Shown here piece by piece: positions 52,344-61,664 of a stretch of 64,000 nucleotides of DNA. The stretch's first letter is position 1; the number at the start of each line of letters is the position of its first letter. The stretch is taken from contig JAFGWC010000119.1 of assembly GCA_016937695.1 (NCBI GenBank), positions 1 through 64,000 on the forward strand, read 5' to 3'. The position numbers and the translations under genes are program-made. The stretch is from Bacteroidales bacterium (GTDB lineage Bacteria; Bacteroidota; Bacteroidia; Bacteroidales; NBLH01). The notes below the pieces were generated by a model. That model made no database searches and was not told the origin of the DNA. It was given only the letters and a program-made list of their open reading frames with translations.

Positions 52344-52892
52344 TTATTCGGAAAAGCTGATTCCTTCTTTAATAAATCTGTCAAAAATAAGCCATGCTTT
52401 TGCTGAAAATTTTTTATTCCTGTCGTTTATAAGATTTTGAATATCAGACTTATTCATTAAAAATGTTTTTATCTCTTCTGAACTTTCATTTGCTAATTGA
52501 TTTATTGTGCCGCCTGCTTTAACAAAAACAATTGAAACTACTTCGTTAGTCATTCCAGCAGTATTATATAAATAAGGACTCACAGAAATTACTTTTTCAA
52601 CATCTAAATTGGTTTCTTCTTTAAGTTCTCTTATTGCTGTTTCTTCGGGTTTTTCATTTCCATCAACTAATCCTGCTGGCAAACTCCATTCATAATCATC
52701 AATTGCAACTCTAAATTCTTTTGTAACAACAATTTTATCATCAACAGTTGCAGCAACAATTACAGTTTTTCCACTGTTTGGTCTTTCTGCCGAATACCAA
52801 AAATCATTTTCACCATTTTGATTAATAAATTCCCGCGCCACAAAATTAAGATATTTTGATTTGCTTATAATCTTCTTTCCTAAAATTTTCAT
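52344..52892 (-). CDS. NUDIX hydrolase (ADP-ribose pyrophosphatase-like)
   Basis: Nudix box GLVDGNEKPEETAIRELKEETNL. Confidence 0.92.
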   Translation of the reverse strand: MKILGKKIISKSKYLNFVAREFINQNGENDFWYSAERPNSGKTVIVAATVDDKIVVTKEFRVAIDDYEWSLPAGLVDGNEKPEETAIRELKEETNLDVEKVISVSPYLYNTAGMTNEVVSIVFVKAGGTINQLANESSEEIKTFLMNKSDIQNLINDRNKKFSAKAWLIFDRFIKEGISFSE

Positions 52893-52917
52893 AAATTGTA
52901 ATAATTAAATTACACAA

Positions 52918-53697
52918 TTATATAATTTCACTGACTTGATTTGTTAATTTAATAAACTCATCTACAGATAGTTGCTCTGGTCTTTTTCTTAAAAATTCAG
53001 AATTTAAACTATCTGTATCAACCATACTTTTTAAAGAGTTTCTAATTACTTTTCTTCTTTGATTAAAAGAAAGTTTAATGATTCTAAAAAATAATTTTTC
53101 ATCACAATCAATTTTAACTTTATTATTTCTAACAAGTCTAATTACTGATGATTTTACTTTTGGTGGTGGCGTAAAGTTTTCCGGTTCCAGAATAAGTAAT
53201 GTTTCGATATTGTAATATGCTTGTAATAAAACGCTTAATATTCCATAAACTTTATTTCCGGGTTTTGAAACAACTCTATCGGCCACTTCTTTTTGAAACA
53301 TGCCAACTAATTCATTTACTTTATCTTTATGATGATATACTTTAAATAATATTTGACTTGAAATATTATATGGGAAATTACCAATAATTCCTAATTTCCC
53401 ATTAAAGTCAGTTTCAATATCAATTTTAAGAAAATCTGCACTAATTAATTTATCAGAGATATTTGGAAAATGTTCAATTAAATAATCAACAGCCTCTTTA
53501 TCAATTTCAACATAACTTGTTTTAATGTTTTTTTTCAATAAAAATTCGGTCAAAACTCCCATTCCCGGACCAATTTCTATTAATTCATTAAAATTATCTA
53601 TGTTTATACTATTAACTATTTGTTCTGCTATAATTTTATCATTTAAAAAATGCTGACCTAAGTATTTTTTTGGTTTTACTTTTTTTATTATCATCAA
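52918..53697 (-). CDS. rsmA: 16S rRNA dimethyladenosine transferase
   Basis: KKYLGQHFLND, LIEIGPGMGVLTEFLL, GNFPYNISSQILFK, FTPPPKVKSSVIRL. Confidence 0.96.
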   Translation of the reverse strand: MMIIKKVKPKKYLGQHFLNDKIIAEQIVNSINIDNFNELIEIGPGMGVLTEFLLKKNIKTSYVEIDKEAVDYLIEHFPNISDKLISADFLKIDIETDFNGKLGIIGNFPYNISSQILFKVYHHKDKVNELVGMFQKEVADRVVSKPGNKVYGILSVLLQAYYNIETLLILEPENFTPPPKVKSSVIRLVRNNKVKIDCDEKLFFRIIKLSFNQRRKVIRNSLKSMVDTDSLNSEFLRKRPEQLSVDEFIKLTNQVSEII

Positions 53698-53762
53698 TTG
53701 TTAAATTTTCAAAAAATATTTATCTCACAATTATAATTTATCTTTAAAGATAATTATAATAT

Positions 53763-53770
53763 TATATTTG
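53763..53770 (+). promoter_or_regulatory. Bacteroidota-type -7 element TATATTTG
   Basis: TATATTTG upstream of the 53817 ORF. Confidence 0.5.
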
Positions 53771-53816
53771 CAAATTAAATTATAAAAATTAAGATAAAAT
53801 AATATTAACAAGTTTT

Positions 53817-54914
53817 TTGAATATTTTGAAAGAGAAAATATATACTATATTAAAATTTGTACTTTTTTTAAGTAATCATATTTTAATTTTTTTGAAAGAA
53901 AATATCTATACAATAATAAAATTTGTATTTTTTTTAAGTATTGGGATATTAATTTTTTGGTGGGTTTATAAAGATCAAAATGTTGGTGGAATTGTTGATG
54001 CACTTAAAGAGGCAAATTATTTTTGGATTGGGGTTTCTCTTTTTTTATCAATTTTAAGCCATTTTAGCAGAGCAGTTAGATGGCAATTACTAATTGAATC
54101 TTTAGGACATAAAGTTAGAATAATAAACGTCTTTTTTGCTGTATTAGTAATGTACATTTCAAACATGGCAATACCTCGTTCGGGTGAAATAACAAGATGC
54201 AGTATTATTAAGAAATACGAAAAAGTATCATTATCAAAGCTTTTAGGAACAGTTGTAATTGAAAGAACCTTTGATTTTATAATGCTTTTTATTTTACTTA
54301 TTGTTGTTTTGTTAACTCAATATAATGTTGTTTTAGAATTTATACATAATAATCCAGGAGTTGAGCAAAAAGTATCATCTATTTTACAAATTAAATATTT
54401 GATAGTTTTTTTAATTATAATAGCAATTACTTTAGCTAGTGCATATTTTTTTAGAAAAAAATTTAAAAAGAGTTTGATTTATATTAAAATTTCTGAATTA
54501 GCTAAAAACTTCATTTCAGGCATTGATACTGTTAGAAAAATGGATAAAAAATGGTCTTTTATTTTTCATTCTGTTTTTATATGGGTTATGTATTTTTCAA
54601 TGATATATGTAACTTTTTGGAGTTTTAAATTTACTGAACATTTATCGTTATTGTCTGGATTAACAGTTTTTGTAATGGCAAGTTTTGGAATGGTAGCGCC
54701 TTCACCAGGAGGGATTGGAACATGGCATTTTATGACTATTGAAACTTTAGCTATTTATGGCATTGCAAAAATACCTGATGCAAATGCTTTTGCGCTTGCA
54801 GCTCATGGCGCAATGAATTTATTCCTTCTTATAGTTGGTGTAATTGCTTTGATTCTTCTTCCAGTTGTTAATAATAAGAGTACTAAAGTTGTTGAAACAA
54901 AGCAAGTATTTTAA
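53817..54914 (+). CDS. Lysylphosphatidylglycerol synthase TM-region-like (UPF0104) flippase-like protein
   Basis: SHFSRAVRWQLLIESLG, VMYISNMAIPRSGEITRCSIIKKYEKVSLSKLLGTVVIERTFDF, APSPGGIGTWH. Confidence 0.85.
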   Translation: MNILKEKIYTILKFVLFLSNHILIFLKENIYTIIKFVFFLSIGILIFWWVYKDQNVGGIVDALKEANYFWIGVSLFLSILSHFSRAVRWQLLIESLGHKVRIINVFFAVLVMYISNMAIPRSGEITRCSIIKKYEKVSLSKLLGTVVIERTFDFIMLFILLIVVLLTQYNVVLEFIHNNPGVEQKVSSILQIKYLIVFLIIIAITLASAYFFRKKFKKSLIYIKISELAKNFISGIDTVRKMDKKWSFIFHSVFIWVMYFSMIYVTFWSFKFTEHLSLLSGLTVFVMASFGMVAPSPGGIGTWHFMTIETLAIYGIAKIPDANAFALAAHGAMNLFLLIVGVIALILLPVVNNKSTKVVETKQVF

Positions 54915-55866
54915 AAATAATAAAAAGCATTTATTATTTTTAAAACTGATAATTGTATTAATAAGCTATAGTTATATAGCATATAAATTACTAGAATACA
55001 GCAACTTATGGAATAAATTCAGTACTGAATTTGATATAAATACTGCTAAATATAACATCTTATTATCAGCCTTTTTGTTAATGCCTTTAAATTGGTTATT
55101 AGAATCGACTAAATGGAAAATTCTTTTAACAGATATTGAAAAAATATCAATTATAAAATCTTTAAAATCAATTTTTGTTGGTTTAAGTTTTGCAATAATA
55201 ACACCAAATAGAATAGGTGAATTTGTTGGAAGACCTGTTTTATTAAAAAAAGAAAACAGAATTTCTGCAAGTTTAGCAACTTTTGTTGGAAGCCTAAGTC
55301 AAACAATAATTACTTTAAGCTTGGGAATTTTAGCTTTAATTTTATTTTTCAGAAGTTCTTCAGCGATATTTATATCAAAAAATCAGTACATAATATTTAT
55401 TATATTTTCAATATTGCTTCTTATCTTAATAAGTTTAATATTTTTTAAACCTAAAATTTGGAAATACTTAACATCGAAAATAAATTTATTGAAAAAATGG
55501 GCATATAAATTCGACTTCGCAAGTAACTATAAATCAACAGTATTAATAAAAGTATTATCATTAAGTTTATTAAGATATTTTGTTTTCTTTTCTCAGTTTT
55601 TTTTATTGTTGAAATTTTTTGGAGTAGAAATTAGCATCACCGAAGCATTTATTTCAATAGCTTTAAATTATCTTTTTCTATTTGCAATTCCATCATTTGC
55701 TTTAGCAGAAATTGGGATTAGAGGTTCTGTTGCGATATTTTTTATAGGAATTTTCATCAATAATGATTTAGCGATACTAATTTCGTCGATTAGTTTATGG
55801 ATTATCAATCTTGCTTTACCAGCTATTATTGGAAGTATTTATTTGGTAAAAAGAAAGTTCTATTAA
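54865..55866 (+). CDS. Second lysylphosphatidylglycerol synthase TM-region-like membrane protein
   Basis: NWLLESTKWKILL, ITPNRIGEFVGRPVLLKKENRISASLATFVGS; exact start uncertain (TTG). Confidence 0.75.
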   Translation: MLIIRVLKLLKQSKYFKNNKKHLLFLKLIIVLISYSYIAYKLLEYSNLWNKFSTEFDINTAKYNILLSAFLLMPLNWLLESTKWKILLTDIEKISIIKSLKSIFVGLSFAIITPNRIGEFVGRPVLLKKENRISASLATFVGSLSQTIITLSLGILALILFFRSSSAIFISKNQYIIFIIFSILLLILISLIFFKPKIWKYLTSKINLLKKWAYKFDFASNYKSTVLIKVLSLSLLRYFVFFSQFFLLLKFFGVEISITEAFISIALNYLFLFAIPSFALAEIGIRGSVAIFFIGIFINNDLAILISSISLWIINLALPAIIGSIYLVKRKFY

Positions 55867-55963
55867 TACAATAAATTTTACTTGGAATGTCAAATAGGAG
55901 TTTTAAGTATTTTTTTTAAATTTGTTTTTTATCATTACGTAATATTAAATAAAATCAATCTAC

Positions 55964-56674
55964 ATGAAAAAATTATTTTTACTAAGTTTTATTGCAATAT
56001 TTATTTTCGCTTGTAATAATTCAACAACCGATGAAAATTCAGAAAATAACGACCAACAGTCTGATAATAAAGATTCTAACATTTCAGGTAATAATTCTTT
56101 TGTAGAATATCCTTTTGAATCTGGAATTATAGAATTTAAGAATGAAATAATGGGCGCAAGCGCAAATATGACCTTATATTTTAAAGACCATGGCAAAATT
56201 GAGTGCACAGTTTCTGAAACAGAAATGATGGGCACAAAAATGACTGTTAGAAGTATTGTAAAAGATGGATATTTTTATACATTGTCGATGGAACAAAAAA
56301 TGGGATCTAAATTTAAAGTCGATGCTGAAGTTGATAACGAAAATGTTAGTATGCACACATTTCAAGAAAAATATTTAGCAGAAGTTGGCGGCAAAAAAGA
56401 AGGAACTGAAAAAATTCTAGACAAAGAATGTCAGGTATATAGTTTTGCTCAAGATGGCGTTACATATAAAATTTGGGTTTGGAAAAATCTTATTATGAAA
56501 ATGCTTGGCGAACAAAATGGAATGCAAATGTTAAAAGAAGCAACTAAAATAGAAGAAACCAGCAGTTTCCCTGATGGAATTTTCGATATTCCTTCTGATT
56601 TTAATATTACTGAAGAAAAAGATATGAATACAGAATCTGATGATGATTTTACAGATGAGAATGCTGAAGGTTAA
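55964..56674 (+). CDS. Lipoprotein of unknown function (DUF4412-like)
   Basis: Lipobox IFACNNS; ILDKECQVYSF...TYKIWVWKNLIMKML. Confidence 0.6.
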   Translation: MKKLFLLSFIAIFIFACNNSTTDENSENNDQQSDNKDSNISGNNSFVEYPFESGIIEFKNEIMGASANMTLYFKDHGKIECTVSETEMMGTKMTVRSIVKDGYFYTLSMEQKMGSKFKVDAEVDNENVSMHTFQEKYLAEVGGKKEGTEKILDKECQVYSFAQDGVTYKIWVWKNLIMKMLGEQNGMQMLKEATKIEETSSFPDGIFDIPSDFNITEEKDMNTESDDDFTDENAEG

Positions 56675-56677
56675 TAT

Positions 56678-57793
56678 ATGATTTACTATTTCATAATAGC
56701 TTCATTTTTAGCTATTTGTTATTTTTATTTCATTATTATTCTTATAAAAGCATGGAATAAAACACAAGAATATCAAAAGGGCTGGACGAACCCTTTTGAT
56801 ATTTTAATAAGTGTTATAATTGCAGCAAGAAATGAAGAAGAAAACATAATACTTTTATTAAAATCTATTGAATATCAAGATTTTAACAAAAACAATTATG
56901 AAGTAATTATAATTGATGATTTTTCGACAGATAATACATATAATTTAGTTGAAAAATTTTGTGAAAATAAAAGCAACTTCAATATTTATAAACTTACCGA
57001 TAATTTTGGTAAAAAAAATGCCATCATAAAAGCAATTAATCTTTCAAAAGGTAATTTAATTGTAACAACAGATGCAGACTGTATAGTTAACGAAACTTGG
57101 CTTAGTACAATTGCAGGTTTTTATAAGAAATTTAAACCTAAAATGATAATTTCACCAGTTTTGCTTAATACTACAAATAAATTCAGTAAAATTCAGGCTC
57201 TTGATTTTTTGTCGTTAATTAGTTCAGCAGCTGCAACTTGCGGAATAAACAAAGCTATTTTGGCAAATGGAGCTAATTTAATTTATGAAAAAAGTGTTTT
57301 TTACGAGTTTAATAATCCTTTAAATGAATCTGTAAGTTCCGGCGATGATATTTTTCTTTTATTAAATATCAAAAAAAAATATCCAGCCAAAATTCTTTTT
57401 TTGAAATCGAATGATGCAGTTGTTAAAACAAAAGCTAAAAAAAATTTAAAAAGTTTTTTATCACAACGAAAACGTTGGGCTTCAAAAAGCAAAAGTTATA
57501 ATGATAGAGATATTATTTCGGTTTCGATATTTGTTTTTTTTGTAAATCTGTTTCTATTTATAAATTTAGTGTTGATTTCAATAAATTTAAAATTCAGTAT
57601 TGTTTTTTTTATATTTTTTGGAGTTAAAACGCTTGTTGATTTTATTTTTTTATACAAAACAAGCAGCTTTTTTAAGCAGAAAAAATTATTATGGTTTATA
57701 ATTCCTACAGAAATTTTTAATGTCGTAATAATTCCTTTTTTAGCAATTTCAGGAATATTTGGGAAGACATTTTGGAAAGGGCGTAAAATATAA
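56678..57793 (+). CDS. Family 2 glycosyltransferase (membrane-associated)
   Basis: ISVIIAARNEEENI, DDFSTDNTY, VTTDADCIV, SQRKRWASKS. Confidence 0.92.
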   Translation: MIYYFIIASFLAICYFYFIIILIKAWNKTQEYQKGWTNPFDILISVIIAARNEEENIILLLKSIEYQDFNKNNYEVIIIDDFSTDNTYNLVEKFCENKSNFNIYKLTDNFGKKNAIIKAINLSKGNLIVTTDADCIVNETWLSTIAGFYKKFKPKMIISPVLLNTTNKFSKIQALDFLSLISSAAATCGINKAILANGANLIYEKSVFYEFNNPLNESVSSGDDIFLLLNIKKKYPAKILFLKSNDAVVKTKAKKNLKSFLSQRKRWASKSKSYNDRDIISVSIFVFFVNLFLFINLVLISINLKFSIVFFIFFGVKTLVDFIFLYKTSSFFKQKKLLWFIIPTEIFNVVIIPFLAISGIFGKTFWKGRKI

Positions 57794-57794
57794 G

Positions 57795-59135
57795 CTAAAA
57801 CAAAAACAAACCTGTTGCATAAATAAAAAATCCTATTATCATTAAAAACAAAGTATACGGAATTAATTCTTTAGCTTTTAATCCGGTAATTCCAAGTAAA
57901 GGCAATGCCCAAAATGGTTGCAGCATATTTGTTAATTCATCGCCATAAGCAAGAGCCATAACTGCTTTAGAAATCGGAACTCCTAATTGTTGAGCGGCAT
58001 CTACAATTATTGGTCCTTGAACAGCCCATTGTCCACCGCCGCTAGGAACGAAAATATTAACAATTCCGGCACTAATCAATGTATAAATAGGAAAAGTAGT
58101 TGCAGTAGAAATATCAATAAAAAAATCGGTAAAAATTAAGGTTAAACCGGAATATTTCATTATTCCCATAATTCCGGCATAAAGAGGAAATTGAATTAAT
58201 ATGCCTGAACTGCCAACAATAGCTTTATTTACAGCATTTACAAAATTTGAAATATTTCCGTGAAGCAATAATCCAAAACCAAATAAAACAAAATTGATAT
58301 AATTGAGATTTAAAAAGCCAATACCATAAGAATTTAAACCTTTATAAAATGCAATAAAAATAAAAATAAACGCAAAAAATCCTGTAAAAATTCTAGAATA
58401 ATCAAGCCTTTCAGCACCATCAATTATAATATTTTTGATTTCATTTTTTTTTATAATATTGCGCAATTCAACTTTAGCGTTAACCGATTGTTTTGCAAGC
58501 AGATATATGCTAAGTGGCAAAATAATTAAAACAGCAATTGAGATAGTAATATTCATATTAGATAAAATAGTTTGATCAAGCAAAATTTGTCCTATTTTAT
58601 CAAATAAAAAATGATCTTTTTCGGCAATTTTTAAAGGTGCTGAGCCTGAAAATCCACCATGCCAAAACATTAATCCCGAATATCCTGCAGCTCCAATTAA
58701 TGGATAGTTAATTTTTAAATTATTTTGCTGAGCATATTCGCCCACTTTTCTTGCAAAAATAGCTCCGAATATTAAACCCAAACCCCAATTTAAAAAGCTT
58801 ACCGATAATGTTAGAAATGTTACTATTAATGCAGCTTTTGGCGTTGAATTACAAAATTTTACAGCAAATTGTATTATTTTATTTACGCTTTTGCTTAGTG
58901 CTAAAACATGTCCTAAAACCAACATCAACATCATTTGCATAGTAAAAGCAAGCAATTCCCAAAACCCTTTCTCCCAAAAACCAAGAATATCGACAAAATA
59001 GCTTGTGTTACTTTGTCCATGATTTGTAAAGATTAATGAAAATAATATTGCCAGAAGAGTTAATATAAGTGCAATACTAAATGGAGATGGTAAAGATTTT
59101 TTTAGAATAATAATTAATCGATTTGAAAATTGCAT
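57795..59135 (-). CDS. Short-chain fatty acid transporter (AtoE family)
   Basis: FWELLAFTMQMMLMLVLGHVLA, NWGLGLIFGAIFAR, FVPSGGGQWAVQGPII. Confidence 0.9.
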   Translation of the reverse strand: MQFSNRLIIILKKSLPSPFSIALILTLLAILFSLIFTNHGQSNTSYFVDILGFWEKGFWELLAFTMQMMLMLVLGHVLALSKSVNKIIQFAVKFCNSTPKAALIVTFLTLSVSFLNWGLGLIFGAIFARKVGEYAQQNNLKINYPLIGAAGYSGLMFWHGGFSGSAPLKIAEKDHFLFDKIGQILLDQTILSNMNITISIAVLIILPLSIYLLAKQSVNAKVELRNIIKKNEIKNIIIDGAERLDYSRIFTGFFAFIFIFIAFYKGLNSYGIGFLNLNYINFVLFGFGLLLHGNISNFVNAVNKAIVGSSGILIQFPLYAGIMGIMKYSGLTLIFTDFFIDISTATTFPIYTLISAGIVNIFVPSGGGQWAVQGPIIVDAAQQLGVPISKAVMALAYGDELTNMLQPFWALPLLGITGLKAKELIPYTLFLMIIGFFIYATGLFLF

Positions 59136-59153
59136 TATAATAATTTTAATTTA

Positions 59154-59963
59154 TTATAAATCTTTATTTTTAATTATCTGATATGATAGTAAAACAAAGA
59201 TTATCAGATATATAAATGCTACAATCAAATTTGCATTAAAACTTAACTCGGTATTTAATTGTGTATTTTTCTCAATCATGAGTTTAATATTTTCATCGGC
59301 AATTATTGTTGAAAGGCTTGTTGCAGGTGTTAAATTTGCAAAAACTTTTGCAGGTAAATAATTTGCAAAATTTAAAGAAAATATTGATAAATAAGCTCTT
59401 ATGATTAATTCAAATATAAAATATCCAATAAAAACAACAATAGAAGCTCCTACACTTTTTACTAATAAACTAATTAATAAAGCAAATGTTAAATAGGCGA
59501 TTGTCTGAATAAAAAAACTAAAAATATACTTTAATCCGGCGACATTAAAATTTATCGACAATCCTGTAAATGAAATTCCAATTATAATGGCGCTTACGAA
59601 AAGTAATATTGTAACCAATAACGATATTAGTACAATTATTAATAATTTACCATAAAAAAATTCAGTTCTTGTTAAACCATCAATTATATTTTGCCTTAAT
59701 GTTCTAAAATTAAACTCGTTTCCTAAAATTAAAATTACTACCAAGCTTAGTAATGGAAAAAACCAACTACTATAATAAGAAACTGATTGCCAGACAGTTG
59801 GAAATCGCAAAAACGCCTTTAAATCAAATTGATCTATATTTAAATTAATTTGCGTACCAGCTAGCAGAAACAAAATATAAAACCCAATTGTTAAGCCAAA
59901 TAATATTATAAATGTATTGTACGATAAAATTTTTAATAATTCAATTTTCAGCAATCTTTCCAT
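59154..59963 (-). CDS. ABC-2 type transporter permease
   Basis: Six hydrophobic segments; EFNFRTLRQNIIDGLTRTEFFYGKLL. Confidence 0.85.
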   Translation of the reverse strand: MERLLKIELLKILSYNTFIILFGLTIGFYILFLLAGTQINLNIDQFDLKAFLRFPTVWQSVSYYSSWFFPLLSLVVILILGNEFNFRTLRQNIIDGLTRTEFFYGKLLIIVLISLLVTILLFVSAIIIGISFTGLSINFNVAGLKYIFSFFIQTIAYLTFALLISLLVKSVGASIVVFIGYFIFELIIRAYLSIFSLNFANYLPAKVFANLTPATSLSTIIADENIKLMIEKNTQLNTELSFNANLIVAFIYLIIFVLLSYQIIKNKDL

Positions 59964-59989
59964 AAAAAGTTAATTATCAATTAATTAAA

Positions 59990-60880
59990 TTAATCTACGA
60001 TTTTCAAAAATTCAGATTCCAGACTGATTTTTCTCTCTTCAAACTTATTTAAAATAAAATTATTTTTAAACGCAAATTCATTTATATCTTTTGCTTGTAT
60101 TTTATCTTCAAGTGTAATTATTAATTCATTATTGATTTTTATAGTCTTTTTCGACAAACCTGATCTAACTATTAATTCATAAAGCTCATCAATATTATCA
60201 GAAGAAATGGTTATTGTTTTTTCAGATTTTAATATTTCATCTATTCTTCCTAGCTTTAATAGTTTGCCTTTTTTCAAAATTGCAATATGGCTACATGTTT
60301 TCTGAACTTCATCTAAAATATGAGATGCAATTATAATTGTTTTTCCTTTTTTTGCCTGATCAATTAATATTTCTCTAACATCCGCAATTCCTTTTGGGTC
60401 AAGTCCGTTTGTGGGTTCGTCCAGAATTAAAATTTCGGGATTTCCCAATAAAACACTGGCCAAAGCAAGTCTTTGTTTCATTCCTAAAGATAAAGTATTG
60501 TATTTCGAATATTGTCTTTCAATCAGTCCAACTTCGTTCAGTACTTTTTCTATTTCTTCATCAGGATTTTCAATTTTTTTTATTTCTGCAGAAATTCTTA
60601 GATTTTTATATAAAGATAAATAAGGATAAAAATTAGGCATTTCAAGCAAAGCGCCAATGCGTTCAGTAAGTTGTGTATTTTCCTGATTATCAAACCATTG
60701 AAAATTGCCAGAGTTTTGTTTAACTACTCCTAATATTATTGCTAATATGGTAGTTTTTCCACTTCCATTTGGACCAAGTATTCCAAAAATATTTGTTTTT
60801 TCAATATTTAATGATAGTCTGTCAAGCGCCTGGTTTTTGCCGTAACTCTTTGAAATATTATCTATTTTTAAAACTCTCAC
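59990..60880 (-). CDS. ABC transporter ATP-binding protein
   Basis: GPNGSGKTT, LSLGMKQRLALASVLLGNPEILILDEPTNGLD. Confidence 0.96.
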   Translation of the reverse strand: MRVLKIDNISKSYGKNQALDRLSLNIEKTNIFGILGPNGSGKTTILAIILGVVKQNSGNFQWFDNQENTQLTERIGALLEMPNFYPYLSLYKNLRISAEIKKIENPDEEIEKVLNEVGLIERQYSKYNTLSLGMKQRLALASVLLGNPEILILDEPTNGLDPKGIADVREILIDQAKKGKTIIIASHILDEVQKTCSHIAILKKGKLLKLGRIDEILKSEKTITISSDNIDELYELIVRSGLSKKTIKINNELIITLEDKIQAKDINEFAFKNNFILNKFEERKISLESEFLKIVD

Positions 60881-60883
60881 AAT

Positions 60884-61222
60884 TTAATTTTTTGCTTCGT
60901 TAATAGCAGCTTCAAAATCATATTCTACATTAAATAAATTAGTAAATCCAGAAAAATGAAATACATCTTTAATGTTTTTTTGCAAATTGCACAAAATAAG
61001 CTTTAAATTTTTCTTATTCATATTTTTTAATCCCATTATCAATATTCTTAAACCGGAACTATTAATATAATCAAGATTTTTACAATCAACAACTATGTTT
61101 TCTTGAGTTGCTACAATTTTTTTCGAAAAAAAATCGTCAGCTTTTTCTGTATTAGGCGCATCTAATCTACCTTCTAATTTTACAATTTGAATATTTCCTT
61201 CTGTACTTTCTAATATTTCCAT
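60884..61222 (-). CDS. STAS-domain anti-sigma factor antagonist
   Basis: VVDCKNLDYINSSGLRILIMG; canonical Ser retained. Confidence 0.9.
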   Translation of the reverse strand: MEILESTEGNIQIVKLEGRLDAPNTEKADDFFSKKIVATQENIVVDCKNLDYINSSGLRILIMGLKNMNKKNLKLILCNLQKNIKDVFHFSGFTNLFNVEYDFEAAINEAKN

Positions 61223-61638
61223 TATTCTATGTTTTTTTGTAAAGTTATAATATTTTTATTGTTGCCTCTTCGATAAGTAAAATTATCAGTAAATTTTTTA
61301 ACCAAATGTATTCCTATACCTCCTATTTCCCTTTCTTCAACAGGTGCATTAAAGTCTTTAGGTTCTTCAACATCAAAAGGATTAAATTCAGGAGATCCAT
61401 CTTTTATTTGTATCCGTAATTTATCTTTCTCTAAAGTAAATCTAATAATTATATCGTAATCTTCTACTCCTTTATAACCATGTTCTATAATATTAGTTAC
61501 AATTTCTTCAAGAGCCAAATTCATACTAAAAGCAACATCTTTAGATATTTTCCATTCTTCACAAATTTTCGCAAGTTTTTGGTTCATTATTTCTATTCCG
61601 CTTACTCGGCTTTTGATATTAATTATTTGATTTTTCAT
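61222..61638 (-). CDS. RsbW/SpoIIAB-like ATP-binding (serine kinase-type) protein
   Basis: NLALEEIVTNIIEHGYKG, KDGSPEFNPFD, REIGGIGIHLVKKFTD. Confidence 0.92.
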   Translation of the reverse strand: MKNQIINIKSRVSGIEIMNQKLAKICEEWKISKDVAFSMNLALEEIVTNIIEHGYKGVEDYDIIIRFTLEKDKLRIQIKDGSPEFNPFDVEEPKDFNAPVEEREIGGIGIHLVKKFTDNFTYRRGNNKNIITLQKNIE

Positions 61639-61664
61639 TTATGATAGTTTTTTGTTAAACCAAT

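Noticed and set aside
60394-60880. Possible bacteriocin or defence function for the ABC transporter pair (59154-60880)
   Set aside because: No toxin, immunity or peptide precursor gene nearby; a generic ABC-2 exporter pair.
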